From assembly GCF_030166655.1 (NCBI RefSeq), contig NZ_CP126446.1:930001-994000 (forward strand): a stretch of DNA of 64,000 nt. The letters are read 5' to 3'. The stretch is from Pontibacillus chungwhensis. Its GTDB lineage: Bacteria > Bacillota > Bacilli > Bacillales > BH030062. Shown one piece after another: positions 1 to 9,239 of the stretch; position 1 is the stretch's first letter, and each line of letters starts with the position of its first letter. Position numbers and translations under genes: made by a program. The notes below the pieces were generated by a model, which did not search any database, was not told where the DNA came from, and saw only the letters and a list, made by a program, of their open reading frames with translations.

Positions 1-1419
1 ATGGTCGATCGGTTTAACAATGGGGATACTTCGAATGATTACAATGTAGACCCAAAAGACCCCAAAGCCTATCAAGGTGGGGATCTTGAAGGAATTATTG
101 AGAAGCTTGATTACATTAAAGATTTAGGTTTTACATCGATTTGGATTACACCGATTATGGAAAACGAACCAAAGGGCTATCACGGCTACTGGATTAGCGA
201 TTTTAAGAAAGTAGACGAGCATTTTGGAACGATGGAAGATGCGAAGAAATTAGTAGAAGAAGCTCATAAGCGGGATATGAAAGTGGTCTTTGATTTTGTA
301 GTGAACCACACAGGCTATCAACATGAGTGGCTCACGGATCCGTCGAAAGAGGATTGGTTCCATGAAGAGTCTCGCATGGTCGGAAGTTCACAGGACCAGC
401 TTGAGAATTCCTGGCTTTCAGGTCTTCCGGATTTAAATACGGAAAACCCGGAAGTAAAAGAATACTTATTTGATGCAGCTGAATATTGGATAGAAGAAAC
501 AGGAGTAGACGGCTTTCGTTTAGATACCGTCAAGCACGTGCCAAAAGACTTCTGGAAGGAGTTTAGTGAGCACGTCAAAAGCATTGATCCTGATTTCTTC
601 TTAATGGGTGAAGTGTGGAGCGAGGATCCACGCTATATTGCCGGTTATGAAGAAGTAGGCATTGATTCGTTCGTTGACTATCCATTTTTTGAAACCGCTA
701 CCCAAATCTTTAAAGAGCCGGGTCAATCGGTATCTGAACTCGGAAATGTGTGGCAGCGGAATTTAGCGTTCTATGAAAACCCTCACTCGCTCGGAACGTT
801 CATGGATAACCATGACAACAAGCGTTTTACAAGACTTGCGAATGAGGCGAAGCAAAACCCGATTACACGCTGGAAGCTCGCTCTTACGTACATGTATTCA
901 GCTCCAGGTATGCCGATTGTCTATTACGGGTCTGAAATTCCATTAGATGGAGGAGATGATCCAGATAATCGTCGCATGATGAATTTCAAAGCTGGAGACG
1001 AAGAATTAAAGCAACATATGGAGCAACTCGCTGCGATTCGGAAGGAGTTTCCGGTACTGACCCAAGGGGATTTTGAGCAAGTCATTGATGAAGGTGCCTT
1101 TGGCGTATTCAAACGAACCTATGAAGATCAAACGGCGTATGTGGCCATTAATAATAGTAAAGAAACGAAATCAGCTGTACTCGGCGAAGTCGTTGAAGGA
1201 CAGCAGCTCAGAGGGCTGATTTACGATTCGATCGTACGAGATAATGGTAGCGGAGAGTATGAAATTGGACTTGACCGTGAAACGGCGGATGTCTATATAG
1301 TCGAAGAAGATACAGGGCTCAACTGGATTTTCTTTGGAGTACTCGCTCTTGTTATGGGAGGCTTTATAGCATTTGTTGTTCTTACTAGCCGTAAGAACAA
1401 GAAAACTCAATCAGAGTAA
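1..1419 (+). CDS. Alpha-amylase family (GH13) enzyme, membrane-anchored, 5' partial
   Basis: Retaining alpha-glucan hydrolase, probably acting on maltodextrin or starch outside the membrane. The visible 472 residues carry the GH13 regions in order: DFVVNHTG (about 98-105), GFRLDTVKH with the nucleophile Asp175, MGEVW with acid/base Glu204, and FMDNHDNKR with the stabilising Asp272. A hydrophobic segment at about 443-463 followed by RKNKK looks like a C-terminal membrane anchor, so the catalytic domain should face outward. The open reading frame begins at base 1 inside the first conserved strand (MVDRFNNGD, normally preceded by residues such as YQI), so the true start and any signal peptide lie upstream of the window. 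It is followed 21 bp later by the alpha-glucosidase, probably in one operon. Amylase, neopullulanase-like and glucosidase subfamilies cannot be separated by eye. Confidence 0.9.
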   Translation: MVDRFNNGDTSNDYNVDPKDPKAYQGGDLEGIIEKLDYIKDLGFTSIWITPIMENEPKGYHGYWISDFKKVDEHFGTMEDAKKLVEEAHKRDMKVVFDFVVNHTGYQHEWLTDPSKEDWFHEESRMVGSSQDQLENSWLSGLPDLNTENPEVKEYLFDAAEYWIEETGVDGFRLDTVKHVPKDFWKEFSEHVKSIDPDFFLMGEVWSEDPRYIAGYEEVGIDSFVDYPFFETATQIFKEPGQSVSELGNVWQRNLAFYENPHSLGTFMDNHDNKRFTRLANEAKQNPITRWKLALTYMYSAPGMPIVYYGSEIPLDGGDDPDNRRMMNFKAGDEELKQHMEQLAAIRKEFPVLTQGDFEQVIDEGAFGVFKRTYEDQTAYVAINNSKETKSAVLGEVVEGQQLRGLIYDSIVRDNGSGEYEIGLDRETADVYIVEEDTGLNWIFFGVLALVMGGFIAFVVLTSRKNKKTQSE

Positions 1420-1440
1420 TGGTAGAAAGGAGGGAATGGA

Positions 1441-3810
1441 ATGCTTGAAGATACAAGTTTCGCCATACATCCTGGGCAGAATCTGGCAACAGAACATGCG
1501 TTGTATCAGGATGTTGGAAGTATTACATCCATTCAGAGAAGGAATGGTGGGGTGACGTTCACGTGTGAAAGGGCTTATGTTCATCTTCAATTCTATCGCT
1601 CGGATATTATCCGAGTTGTGATGGACAGAGCGGGGCTACCGGAGCTTAATTCGACTCCGGCCGTGGTTGCTCACCCTGAGGAAGTCGATTTTACGGTGGA
1701 AGAAACGGAAGACAGGGTTCAAATCACTTCGGATCGGCTTGTAGCATCTGTTGAGAAGAAATCATTTCGATTATCGGTATTCACTCCCGACGGACAAGAG
1801 CTTGTAGGGGAAGGCAATCGAGGCATTGGTTTTAAGGAGACAGGTGAAGTGATTTGCTTTAAGAAAATGGAACCTGAAGATCGTTTTTACGGATTCGGGG
1901 AGAAATCCGGTTTCTTGGATAAGCGCGGAGAATCGTTGACGATGTGGAATACAGATGTCTATGCTCCTCACAACCCGGAAACAGATCCTTTGTATCAATC
2001 CATTCCTTACTTTATGGCATTACGAAACGGACGGGCTTACGGGATTTATTTTGATAATCCTTCAAAGACCACCTTTGATTTAAAAACAGAAAAAGAAACG
2101 TACTCCTTTAAAGGAGAGAGCGGAAAGCTTGATTATTACGTCTTGGCCGGAGCAGAGCCTAAAGACGTAATTGAACAATACACGCACATTACAGGGAGAA
2201 TGCCGATGCCACCAAAGTGGGCTATTGGCTACCACCAATCCCGCTACAGTTACGAGAGTGAAGAAGAGGTACGCGCATTAGCGAAGACGTTTAAGGAAAA
2301 AGAAATCCCACTAGATGTCATTTATCTTGATATTCATTACATGAACGAGTACCGTGTTTTCACCTTTGACCAAGATCGCTTCCCGAATCCAAAGAAGCTG
2401 GTAGAAGATCTGAAAGAAGATGGCATCCGCATCGTTCCCATTGTCGATCCAGGCGTAAAGAAGGATCCGGAGTATGACACCTATAAAAATGGTGTGTGGA
2501 ATGATCACTTCTGCAAATATCTTGAAGGAGACCTTTATTTCGGTGATGTTTGGCCAGGGGTCAGCGCCTTTCCTGATTTCACAGATGGACGTACCAGAAG
2601 ATGGTGGGGGAATTTACATCAATTTTATACAGACCTTGGCATAGAAGGCATTTGGAACGATATGAATGAACCGGCTGTATTCAATGAAACAAAAACAATG
2701 GATACAGACGTCATCCATAAACATGACGGTGATCCGAAAACGCATCGTCAGTTACACAACTTGTACGGTCTTCTGATGGGGAAAGCAACCTATGAGGGGC
2801 TTGAAAGGAATTTGGATGGGAAACGTCCATTTCTGTTAACAAGAGCTGGGTTTGCGGGAGTTCAGAGATATGCTTCTGTTTGGACAGGGGATAACCGGAG
2901 CTTCTGGGAACACTTGCAGATGTCCTTGCCGATGTGTATGAATCTTGGTTTGTCAGGAGTGGCATTCACAGGACCGGATGTGGGTGGATTCGCCCATGAT
3001 ACAAATGGGGAATTACTGACTCGCTGGACGCAAGTAGGAGCGTTTACTCCTTATTTCCGTAACCATTCAGCAATTGGAACCCTGTATCAAGAACCATGGC
3101 AATTTGGTGAGGAATATGAAACGATTATAAAACGGTATATTCAGTTGCGATATGAGTGGCTTCCACAGCTTTATTCATTATTCTATGAAGCTCATACCTC
3201 GGGTCTCCCGATTATGAGGCCTCTCATGCTAGAATATCCTAGTGATCCGAAAACCTATGGCCTATACGATCAGTTCATGATTGGTGACAATACGTTAGTG
3301 GCGCCTATTATGCAGCCAGAAGTCACAGATCGAGCTGTTTACTTACCAGGAGGAGAGTGGGTTGATTACTTCGGAGGTACGGTTTACGAAGGAGGCACAA
3401 CTCATCTTGTGCATGCTGAGCTTGATACGTTGCCGCTTTTTGTGAAGAGAGGGACCGTCATTGCTAAACGTCCATCCGGAAAGCGTGCGAAGGAAGAACA
3501 ACAAGAATTAGAGCTTCATGCTTATGCGCATACAAAAGGCAACTATGAAACGATCGTTTACGATGATGATGGGGAGACAACCAAGTATCGTAGGGGTGAA
3601 GCCATGAAGCTTGGAATATCCATAGAGTGTCAAGAAGATCAAGTAGCCATATCCATCAAGAATGAATTGGAATGGTCATTACCATATAAGAAGTGTTCCT
3701 TTGTCCTCCATGGTTTAGAAGATCATCAGAAAGTGCGGATAAATGGAGAGGTACAATCAGGAGTTTGGACCGAGCAGGGTTTGAAAGTAGACGTTACGAC
3801 AGAATCCTGA
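1441..3810 (+). CDS. GH31 alpha-glucosidase
   Basis: Intracellular exo-acting alpha-glucosidase releasing glucose from maltose or isomaltose-type oligosaccharides. At 789 residues it has the usual GH31 size and order: N-terminal beta-sandwich, TIM barrel, C-terminal beta domains. The nucleophile motif WNDMNEP places Asp407 at the active site, and WTGDNRSFW supplies the acid/base Asp484. There is no signal peptide. A GAAAGGAGGGAATGG ribosome site sits just before the ATG. It lies between the amylase and the LacI-type regulator, all on one strand with gaps of 15-21 bp, which fits a maltodextrin operon. Exact linkage preference cannot be read from the sequence. Confidence 0.93.
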   Translation: MLEDTSFAIHPGQNLATEHALYQDVGSITSIQRRNGGVTFTCERAYVHLQFYRSDIIRVVMDRAGLPELNSTPAVVAHPEEVDFTVEETEDRVQITSDRLVASVEKKSFRLSVFTPDGQELVGEGNRGIGFKETGEVICFKKMEPEDRFYGFGEKSGFLDKRGESLTMWNTDVYAPHNPETDPLYQSIPYFMALRNGRAYGIYFDNPSKTTFDLKTEKETYSFKGESGKLDYYVLAGAEPKDVIEQYTHITGRMPMPPKWAIGYHQSRYSYESEEEVRALAKTFKEKEIPLDVIYLDIHYMNEYRVFTFDQDRFPNPKKLVEDLKEDGIRIVPIVDPGVKKDPEYDTYKNGVWNDHFCKYLEGDLYFGDVWPGVSAFPDFTDGRTRRWWGNLHQFYTDLGIEGIWNDMNEPAVFNETKTMDTDVIHKHDGDPKTHRQLHNLYGLLMGKATYEGLERNLDGKRPFLLTRAGFAGVQRYASVWTGDNRSFWEHLQMSLPMCMNLGLSGVAFTGPDVGGFAHDTNGELLTRWTQVGAFTPYFRNHSAIGTLYQEPWQFGEEYETIIKRYIQLRYEWLPQLYSLFYEAHTSGLPIMRPLMLEYPSDPKTYGLYDQFMIGDNTLVAPIMQPEVTDRAVYLPGGEWVDYFGGTVYEGGTTHLVHAELDTLPLFVKRGTVIAKRPSGKRAKEEQQELELHAYAHTKGNYETIVYDDDGETTKYRRGEAMKLGISIECQEDQVAISIKNELEWSLPYKKCSFVLHGLEDHQKVRINGEVQSGVWTEQGLKVDVTTES

Positions 3811-3834
3811 ATCGATGTTAAGAAGGTGAGAATA

Positions 3835-4878
3835 ATGGGAATTACAATAAAAGACGTAGCAAAAGCAGCGAATGTTGCTCCTTCTACTGTTTCAAGAGTC
3901 ATAGCCGATCACCCTAGAATCAGCATGGATACGAAGAAGCGGGTAAGGAGAGCCATGAAAGACTTAGGGTATCACCCGAATGTAAACGCAAGAAGTTTAG
4001 CCAATAAATCTACACAAGCGCTTGGCATTGTGATGAAGTCATCGGCCGATAAAGCACTTCAAAACCCGTTCTTTCCTGAAGTATTACGAGGAATTAGTTC
4101 AGTCGCTCATGAACTGGATTATTCTTTATATATCTCGACGGGTGAAACGGAAGATGAAGTGTATGAAGGTGTTCAGCGTATGGTTTATGGAAATCGTGTA
4201 GACGGCATTATTTTGCTCTATTCAAGAGTAAATGACAACGTGATTAACTTCTTACTTGAGAAAGATTTTCCGTTTGTTCTTGTCGGGAAACCGTGTGAAC
4301 ACATTGACCGCATTACGCATGTCGATAACGATAATGTGAATGCATCTATTGATATTACGAATGAATTGATTAACCAGGGCCACGAACGAATTGCGTTTAT
4401 CGGAGGGGACACAGACTTAGTCGTCACACAAGATCGTATGCGTGGCTACGAGATGGCGTTAGAGAAAGCGGGTCTTCCACTCCGGGATGAGTACCAGATT
4501 CACAAGGAGTTCTTAAAGTCTGGTGGCCGTGAAGCTGTTCATCAGTTGTTTAAGCTTGATGAACCTCCTACAGGTGTCGTTATTGTCGATGACCTAATGA
4601 GTATCGGGGTAGTCACAATGCTTGAAGAGAATGGGATCAGAGTCCCTGATGATGTATCCATCGTAAGCTTTAACAATCTTTATATCTCAGAGATTACAAG
4701 GCCTTCTCTGACCACAGTCGATATCCAGATTTATAACTTAGGAAATCAAGCAGCCAAATGTCTCATTGAAAAAGTAAACAATCAAGATGAGCCAGCTAAG
4801 CGGATTATCGTACCTTATCAAGTGATTCGTCGCCAATCCAGTCAACATGTAAATGTGAACGGAGCTTCTACCTCATAG
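3835..4878 (+). CDS. LacI/GalR-family transcriptional regulator (MalR-like)
   Basis: DNA-binding sugar-responsive repressor. The first 55 residues form the LacI helix-turn-helix (ITIKDVAKAANVAPSTVSRV, then a hinge with the conserved NVNARSLA), followed by a periplasmic-binding-like effector domain. I chose the ATG at 3835 over the in-frame GTG at 3826 because that GTG is part of the AAGGTGAG ribosome site; this gives 347 residues. It lies inside the maltose gene cluster between the alpha-glucosidase and maltose phosphorylase genes, so it probably controls this cluster in response to a maltose-derived ligand. The operator was not identified, because the operon start lies outside the window. 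Confidence 0.92.
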   Translation: MGITIKDVAKAANVAPSTVSRVIADHPRISMDTKKRVRRAMKDLGYHPNVNARSLANKSTQALGIVMKSSADKALQNPFFPEVLRGISSVAHELDYSLYISTGETEDEVYEGVQRMVYGNRVDGIILLYSRVNDNVINFLLEKDFPFVLVGKPCEHIDRITHVDNDNVNASIDITNELINQGHERIAFIGGDTDLVVTQDRMRGYEMALEKAGLPLRDEYQIHKEFLKSGGREAVHQLFKLDEPPTGVVIVDDLMSIGVVTMLEENGIRVPDDVSIVSFNNLYISEITRPSLTTVDIQIYNLGNQAAKCLIEKVNNQDEPAKRIIVPYQVIRRQSSQHVNVNGASTS

Positions 4879-4943
4879 AGATCTAGAGAGCGTTATAAGA
4901 AATGCGGTTCCACATACTTTTAGAAGGGCAGAGGTGAGCCATT

Positions 4944-7232
4944 ATGAAACGTATCATTGAAGTAGATCCATGGAAAGTCGTTGAAACAAGTCTCCATCCA
5001 GAAGACAATCGTCTGGCCGAAAGCTTAATGAGTATTGGGAACGGTCACATGGGGATGCGTGGCAATTTTGAAGAAACCTATACGGGAGAAACCCATGAAG
5101 GGACGTATATCGGAGGTGTCTATTACCCTGATAAAACCCGCGTAGGGTGGTGGAAAAATGGATACCCTGAATATTTCGCTAAAGTCTTAAATGCTCCAAA
5201 CGTAACAGGGCTTCGAGTAGTTGTTCAAAATGAAGAGCTTGATTTACACACATGGAACGTGATGGAGTTCAAGAGGGAACTCGATATGCGACACGGCCTT
5301 TTGCGTCGATCGTTCACAGCTGAAAATGGGAATGGAGAGCATGTGCAAGTCGACGCGACACGGTTCTTCTCCATTGCTCAGCCAGAGCTTATAGCCATTC
5401 AATATGAGGTAACGCCTATTAACTTTAGTGGGACAATCTCATTCCAGCCCTTCTTAAACGGGGATGTGCGAAACGAAGATGCGAACTATGATGAAGACTT
5501 TTGGGAGCCAGTCCATCATGAGGTTTCTGAACAAGCGGGTGTGTTAACGATGAAAACCCGTAAGACAGAATTTGAAGTCTCAGCCGCTATGCGAACAGCG
5601 GTAGAGGGAGCGGACGACGTATCCATTCAGGCTATGGATGACCAGGAGGAATACATTGATAATGTCATGGATGTAGCCGTTACAGAAGGGCAACCGGTGA
5701 CGTTCTATAAATACGTAGCGATTACCCAAAGCAGGGATTACGATTCTAAAGAACTCGCAGAGAAAGCTCAGGCCTTTGCAACAGAAGCGTTTGAAAAAGG
5801 GTATGACAAGTTGCTCCAAGAACACCAGGGAGCCTGGGAAAAGCGCTGGAAAAAGGCTGACGTAACAGTAGGCGGTGACGAAGAGGCGCAGCAAGGCATT
5901 CGCTACAACATCTTCCAACTGTATAACACGTATACAGGAGATGACCCTCGTTTAAATATCGGCCCGAAAGGATTCACAGGGGAAAAGTATGGTGGAAGCA
6001 CCTATTGGGATACAGAGGCCTATTGCTTGCCTTTCTATTTAGGCACAGCGGACCCGGCGATTGCTCGTAATCTTTTAATCTATCGTTATAACCACTTAGA
6101 TCAGGCACGGGCGAATGCACGTAAGCTTGGTTTAGAGGGAGCGCTTTATCCGATGGTCACGATGAACGGGGAAGAGTCTCACAATGAGTGGGAGATCACG
6201 TTTGAAGAGATCCATCGTAATGGAGCGATTGCTCATGCGATCTGGAATTATACGAACTATACCGGCGACACGGCTTACCTATCTGATTATGGGTTTGAAG
6301 TTCTAGCTGAGCTCAGCCGCTTTTGGGCAAGTCGTGTGAATTATAACCCTCGTAAAGACCGCTATATGATTCTTGGCGTGACGGGGCCAAATGAATATGA
6401 GAACAATGTAAACAATAACTGGTATACAAACCGTATTGCAGCGTGGACGCTTGAGTATACGCTAGGTGTAGCGTTATTCATTGAACGACAAGGTGGCACG
6501 CGCTACAATGAGCTGTTTGATCAGTTAGGTTTATCCTCTAATGAACTCGATCGATGGAAAGAGATCATTTCGAAAATGTATTATCCTTATGATGAAGAAA
6601 CGGGAGTCTACCTGCAACAAGATGGGTTCCTTGATAAAGAAATCATGCCTGTTGGAGATCTTGAGGAGAAGCACCTGCCGTTGAATCAAAACTGGTCCTG
6701 GGACCGCATTCTTCGCTCTTGCTTCATTAAGCAGGCAGATGTGCTTCAAGGAATGTACTTCTTAAATCATAAGTTCACGAAAGAAGAGAAGAAGCGTAAT
6801 TATAATTTCTATGAACCGATGACGGTGCATGAGTCCAGTCTTTCCCCTTGTGTACACTCGATCCTGGCAGCAGAACTCGGGTACGAGGAGAAAGCATATG
6901 AAATGTATGTACGCACCGCACGCTTAGATCTTGATAACTATAATAATGATACAGAAGACGGCCTTCACATTACGAGTATGGCCGGCTCCTGGTTATCCAT
7001 TGTACACGGCTTCGCCGGAATGCGCGTAGTAGATGGAACCCTTCACTTTAATCCAATGATTCCAGAAGAGTGGAAGGACTATTCATTCAAGATCAACTTC
7101 CGCGGTCATCTTCTGAAGATTACGGTAAACCAGGATGAAACGACGATCGAACAAGAGGAAGGAACACCTCTAGAGCTCGTCCTAAATGAAGAAACACGTA
7201 CCATCGAATCACCTGAAATGGCTACCCCCTAA
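4944..7232 (+). CDS. GH65 maltose phosphorylase
   Basis: Cytoplasmic inverting phosphorylase converting maltose plus phosphate into beta-glucose-1-phosphate and glucose. The 762-residue length is typical of GH65. The general-acid motif GPNEYENNVNNNWYTN is the form I associate with maltose rather than trehalose or kojibiose phosphorylases; the catalytic acid is Glu484. A C-terminal beta-sandwich includes HFNPMIPEEW. The ribosome site AGGTGAG lies 6 bp before the ATG. It is the last gene of the maltose cluster and is followed by a strong terminator. A separate beta-phosphoglucomutase gene, often a neighbour of this enzyme, is not present here. Confidence 0.9.
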   Translation: MKRIIEVDPWKVVETSLHPEDNRLAESLMSIGNGHMGMRGNFEETYTGETHEGTYIGGVYYPDKTRVGWWKNGYPEYFAKVLNAPNVTGLRVVVQNEELDLHTWNVMEFKRELDMRHGLLRRSFTAENGNGEHVQVDATRFFSIAQPELIAIQYEVTPINFSGTISFQPFLNGDVRNEDANYDEDFWEPVHHEVSEQAGVLTMKTRKTEFEVSAAMRTAVEGADDVSIQAMDDQEEYIDNVMDVAVTEGQPVTFYKYVAITQSRDYDSKELAEKAQAFATEAFEKGYDKLLQEHQGAWEKRWKKADVTVGGDEEAQQGIRYNIFQLYNTYTGDDPRLNIGPKGFTGEKYGGSTYWDTEAYCLPFYLGTADPAIARNLLIYRYNHLDQARANARKLGLEGALYPMVTMNGEESHNEWEITFEEIHRNGAIAHAIWNYTNYTGDTAYLSDYGFEVLAELSRFWASRVNYNPRKDRYMILGVTGPNEYENNVNNNWYTNRIAAWTLEYTLGVALFIERQGGTRYNELFDQLGLSSNELDRWKEIISKMYYPYDEETGVYLQQDGFLDKEIMPVGDLEEKHLPLNQNWSWDRILRSCFIKQADVLQGMYFLNHKFTKEEKKRNYNFYEPMTVHESSLSPCVHSILAAELGYEEKAYEMYVRTARLDLDNYNNDTEDGLHITSMAGSWLSIVHGFAGMRVVDGTLHFNPMIPEEWKDYSFKINFRGHLLKITVNQDETTIEQEEGTPLELVLNEETRTIESPEMATP

Positions 7233-7247
7233 ATTCATTATAGATGC

Positions 7248-7280
7248 AAAAGCCCCCTCTTAACTGAGGGGGCTTTTGTG
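7248..7280 (+). terminator. Intrinsic terminator after maltose phosphorylase
   Basis: Stem AAAAGCCCCCTC paired with GAGGGGGCTTTT around a short TTAACT loop, with a short T run. It ends the maltose cluster. Confidence 0.85.
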
Positions 7281-7310
7281 TGTTTTTGGGGGGAGTGTGA
7301 GGAGGAGGGG

Positions 7311-7590
7311 CGGCTCAAGTAGAGGGGGAAGGGCTCAAGCGTGAGGAGGTCGGCTCAAGTTGAGGGGGAAGGGCTCAAGTAGAGGGGGAAGGGCTCAAGC
7401 GCGAGGAAAGCGGCTCAAGTTGAGGGAGATTGACTCAAGCGTGAGGATAGTGGCTCAAAATATGGAAAAAGTGACTCAGGAGGTAAAATTAACAGCTCAA
7501 GTTGATAGAAAACGGCTCAACGTCAAAATCACTGGCTCAAATCCCCGGAAATTGGCTCAAGTCTAATCAAAAGCAACTCAAGTTCAGAGC
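7311..7590. repeat. 20-21 bp tandem array, about 14 units with GGCTCAAG core
   Basis: Fourteen degenerate units repeat with steps of 20 bp (occasionally 21) across positions 7311-7590. Each has a GGCTCAAG core followed by a purine-rich half such as TAGAGGGGGAA or CGTGAGGA. Many units also contain a tiny inverted repeat (CTCA-AGCG-TGAG, CTC-AAGTA-GAG). The first seven units are nearly identical and later ones drift towards A-rich sequence. The array fills the space between a terminator and the convergent SDR gene. A 68-codon open frame crosses it but has no ribosome site and only reflects the repeat. Function unknown. Confidence 0.85.
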
Positions 7591-7599
7591 AGGATCCTA

Positions 7600-7738
7600 G
7601 GCTTTACTGCGGTAGAAAAGTAAAGCGTGTCAGACACCCTGAGACCCGTTAAAGCACGAAAGGGTGTCAGACACTCTGCAACTCGTTAAAGCACGAAAGG
7701 GTGTCTGACACACTGTAGCTCTTTAATCTAATAAAGGA
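7600..7738. repeat. 37-bp-period palindrome array, copy A (three palindromes)
   Basis: Palindromes GTGTCAGACAC (7627-7637), GTGTCAGACAC (7664-7674) and GTGTCTGACAC (7701-7711) are spaced exactly 37 bp apart. The 26-bp spacers share a CGTTAAAGCACGAAAGG-type end. A final degenerate spacer runs up to the stop codon of the SDR gene. The same unit with the same period occurs at 9086, 19776 and 63926. Confidence 0.9.
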
Positions 7739-8614
7739 TTACCCATTGACGATGGTGCCGCCGTTTACGTGTATCATTTGTCCGCTTACATAGGCTGCGT
7801 CTTGACTAGCTAAATAAACATAAGCCGGTGCTACTTCTTTCGGTTGGCCAGCTCGCTTCATCGGTGTATTAGAACCGAATTGAGATACTTTTTGTGCATC
7901 GAAGGAAGCGGGAATGAGTGGTGTCCAAATTGGACCTGGCGCCACGCCGTTTACGCGAATGCCTTTACTGACGAGTTGTTCAGATAAGGATCGAGTAAAG
8001 GCTGTAATCGCACCCTTTGTGGCGGAGTAATCGACTAAGTCTTTTGATCCTTGATACGCCGTGATGGAAGAGGTATTGATGATGGTACTTCCTGGTTTCA
8101 TATGGGGGAGAGCTGCTCTTGTCATATGAAAATATCCAAATACGTTTGTGCGGAACGTTTTCTCTAATTGTTCAGATGTAATGTCTTCAAAGTTTTGCTG
8201 AGGATGTTGCTCAGCAGCATTATTGACTAGAATATCAATCCCATTAAACGTTTGCATGATTTCATTTACAGCAGTTTGGCAAAAAGACTCGTTCCCAAGG
8301 TCCCCTCCAATTAACAGGCACCTTTTCCCTTCACGTTCCACGATCGCTTTCGTATCATCGGCATCTTGCTTCTCATTCAAGAAAATAATGGCTACATCTG
8401 CGCCTTCTTTTGCGTAGTGGACAGCGACCGCACGACCGATTCCGCTATCTCCGCCTGTGATGACAGCGACTTTTCCGTTTAACTTTCCACTTGGTTTATA
8501 GGAAGGGTCAATAAATTCTGGTAGTGGGTTCATCTCATACTCGTACCCTGGTTGTTGGTTTTGATGTTGCGGGGGCTGGTTTTGTGATTGTTGGTTCTGT
8601 TGTTGTCCTGACAT
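7739..8614 (-). CDS. SDR-family NAD(P)-dependent oxidoreductase (YdaD/YhxD-like)
   Basis: Short-chain dehydrogenase of the general-stress type found in Bacillus; substrate unknown. It has a Gln-rich N-terminal tail of about 25 residues, then the Rossmann motif VITGGDSGIGRA at about 51-62, the NNAAEQHP segment, and the catalytic triad region TSSITAYQ plus YSATK. The C-terminus ends VNGGTIVNG, usual for the family. I took the ATG at 8614 (291 residues), which stands 7 bp after a TAGGAGG site, rather than the TTG at 8620. It is monocistronic, and its 3' end abuts a palindrome array. Confidence 0.9.
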   Translation of the reverse strand: MSGQQQNQQSQNQPPQHQNQQPGYEYEMNPLPEFIDPSYKPSGKLNGKVAVITGGDSGIGRAVAVHYAKEGADVAIIFLNEKQDADDTKAIVEREGKRCLLIGGDLGNESFCQTAVNEIMQTFNGIDILVNNAAEQHPQQNFEDITSEQLEKTFRTNVFGYFHMTRAALPHMKPGSTIINTSSITAYQGSKDLVDYSATKGAITAFTRSLSEQLVSKGIRVNGVAPGPIWTPLIPASFDAQKVSQFGSNTPMKRAGQPKEVAPAYVYLASQDAAYVSGQMIHVNGGTIVNG

Positions 8615-8732
8615 GATCAATGCCTCCTAAATTCTTTTCTCTTATCATGTCCGAGAGTTGGGAAATGAATGAAAGGGTGATGGAGAAAAGAGGTGGAAGT
8701 ATGTGGAGGGAGGTATGAAAGCGCATATAAAA

Positions 8733-8760
8733 AACCGATGCAAAAAGCATCGGTTAGACC
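8733..8760 (-). terminator. Terminator of the YppF-like gene
   Basis: AACCGATGC and GCATCGGTT pair around a five-base loop, with a T run on the minus strand. It overlaps the last codons of the gene at 8754-8948. Confidence 0.8.
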
Positions 8761-8948
8761 GTTTCGACTTCATTGTGAGAGGATGTAGCACCTTCTTCGT
8801 GTAAGTGTTGAAATAACTGACGATACGTATGACAATCAAGATCTCCATTTACATACAAGCGTTGACAATAGTCTAGTAACTCATTGGGTGAATCGGGTTG
8901 TTGGTTGAACTCCTTAACGTAGGATTGAAGCAGTTCTTCCAGGTGCAT
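8754..8948 (-). CDS. YppF-like small protein
   Basis: A 64-residue soluble protein with a helical pattern: HLEELLQSYVKEF, then NELLDYCQRLYVNGDLD and YRQLFQHLHEEGA. The central NELLDY...YV.G.L...YR arrangement resembles B. subtilis YppF, a family of unknown function; this is recognition by eye only. The start at 8948 is chosen because GAGGAGG lies 9 bp upstream, while the ATG at 8954 is too close. It is a single gene with its own terminator. Confidence 0.6.
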   Translation of the reverse strand: MHLEELLQSYVKEFNQQPDSPNELLDYCQRLYVNGDLDCHTYRQLFQHLHEEGATSSHNEVETV

Positions 8949-9072
8949 AATCATATTCCTCCTCATGGATTGTTACAGTATATGGTAACATACATAAAAG
9001 AAGATGGAAGAGGTTTAAAGAAAGTATCAATATTCAGAAAAGTACAAACTACTACAGTCACTTTATTACAAT

Positions 9073-9133
9073 AAAGAACAGAAGCGTGTCTGGCACGCTT
9101 CTGTTCTTTAGAGTGTGAAAGGGTGTCAGACAC
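9073..9133. repeat. 37-bp palindrome array, copy B (left part, split by IS)
   Basis: A 16-bp perfect stem AAAGAACAGAAGCGTG (9073-9088) pairs with 9094-9109 and contains the first palindrome GTGTCTGGCAC (9086-9096). The second palindrome GTGTCAGACAC (9123-9133) begins exactly 37 bp later and is where the IS element entered. The array resumes at 10404. Confidence 0.85.
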
Positions 9134-9177
9134 ACGGGTGTTGATTAACCAAATTATGTAAATTAAATTAGACAAAA

Positions 9178-9238
9178 AAAGCCACTCACTTTAAAATGTT
9201 TCTTACCACAGAAAACAAACAAAAAGTGAGTGACTTTA
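9178..9238 (+). promoter_or_regulatory. Hairpin covering the transposase start region
   Basis: CACTCACTTT (9183-9192) pairs perfectly with AAAGTGAGTG (9223-9232), and four further pairs extend it towards the ATG at 9240. The right arm contains the only plausible ribosome site (AGTGAGTG), so read-through transcripts would present it in a closed form. This is a design known from other ISs that limits transposase translation. No expression data. Confidence 0.6.
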
Positions 9239-9239
9239 T

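Noticed and set aside
7360-7566. 68-codon plus-strand frame
   Set aside because: It lies wholly in the 20-bp tandem array and has neither a ribosome site nor a coherent protein pattern.
7600-7738. CRISPR-like array (repeat-spacer periodicity of 37 bp)
   Set aside because: The repeated part is only an 11-bp palindrome, the spacers resemble one another instead of being unique, and no cas genes are present.
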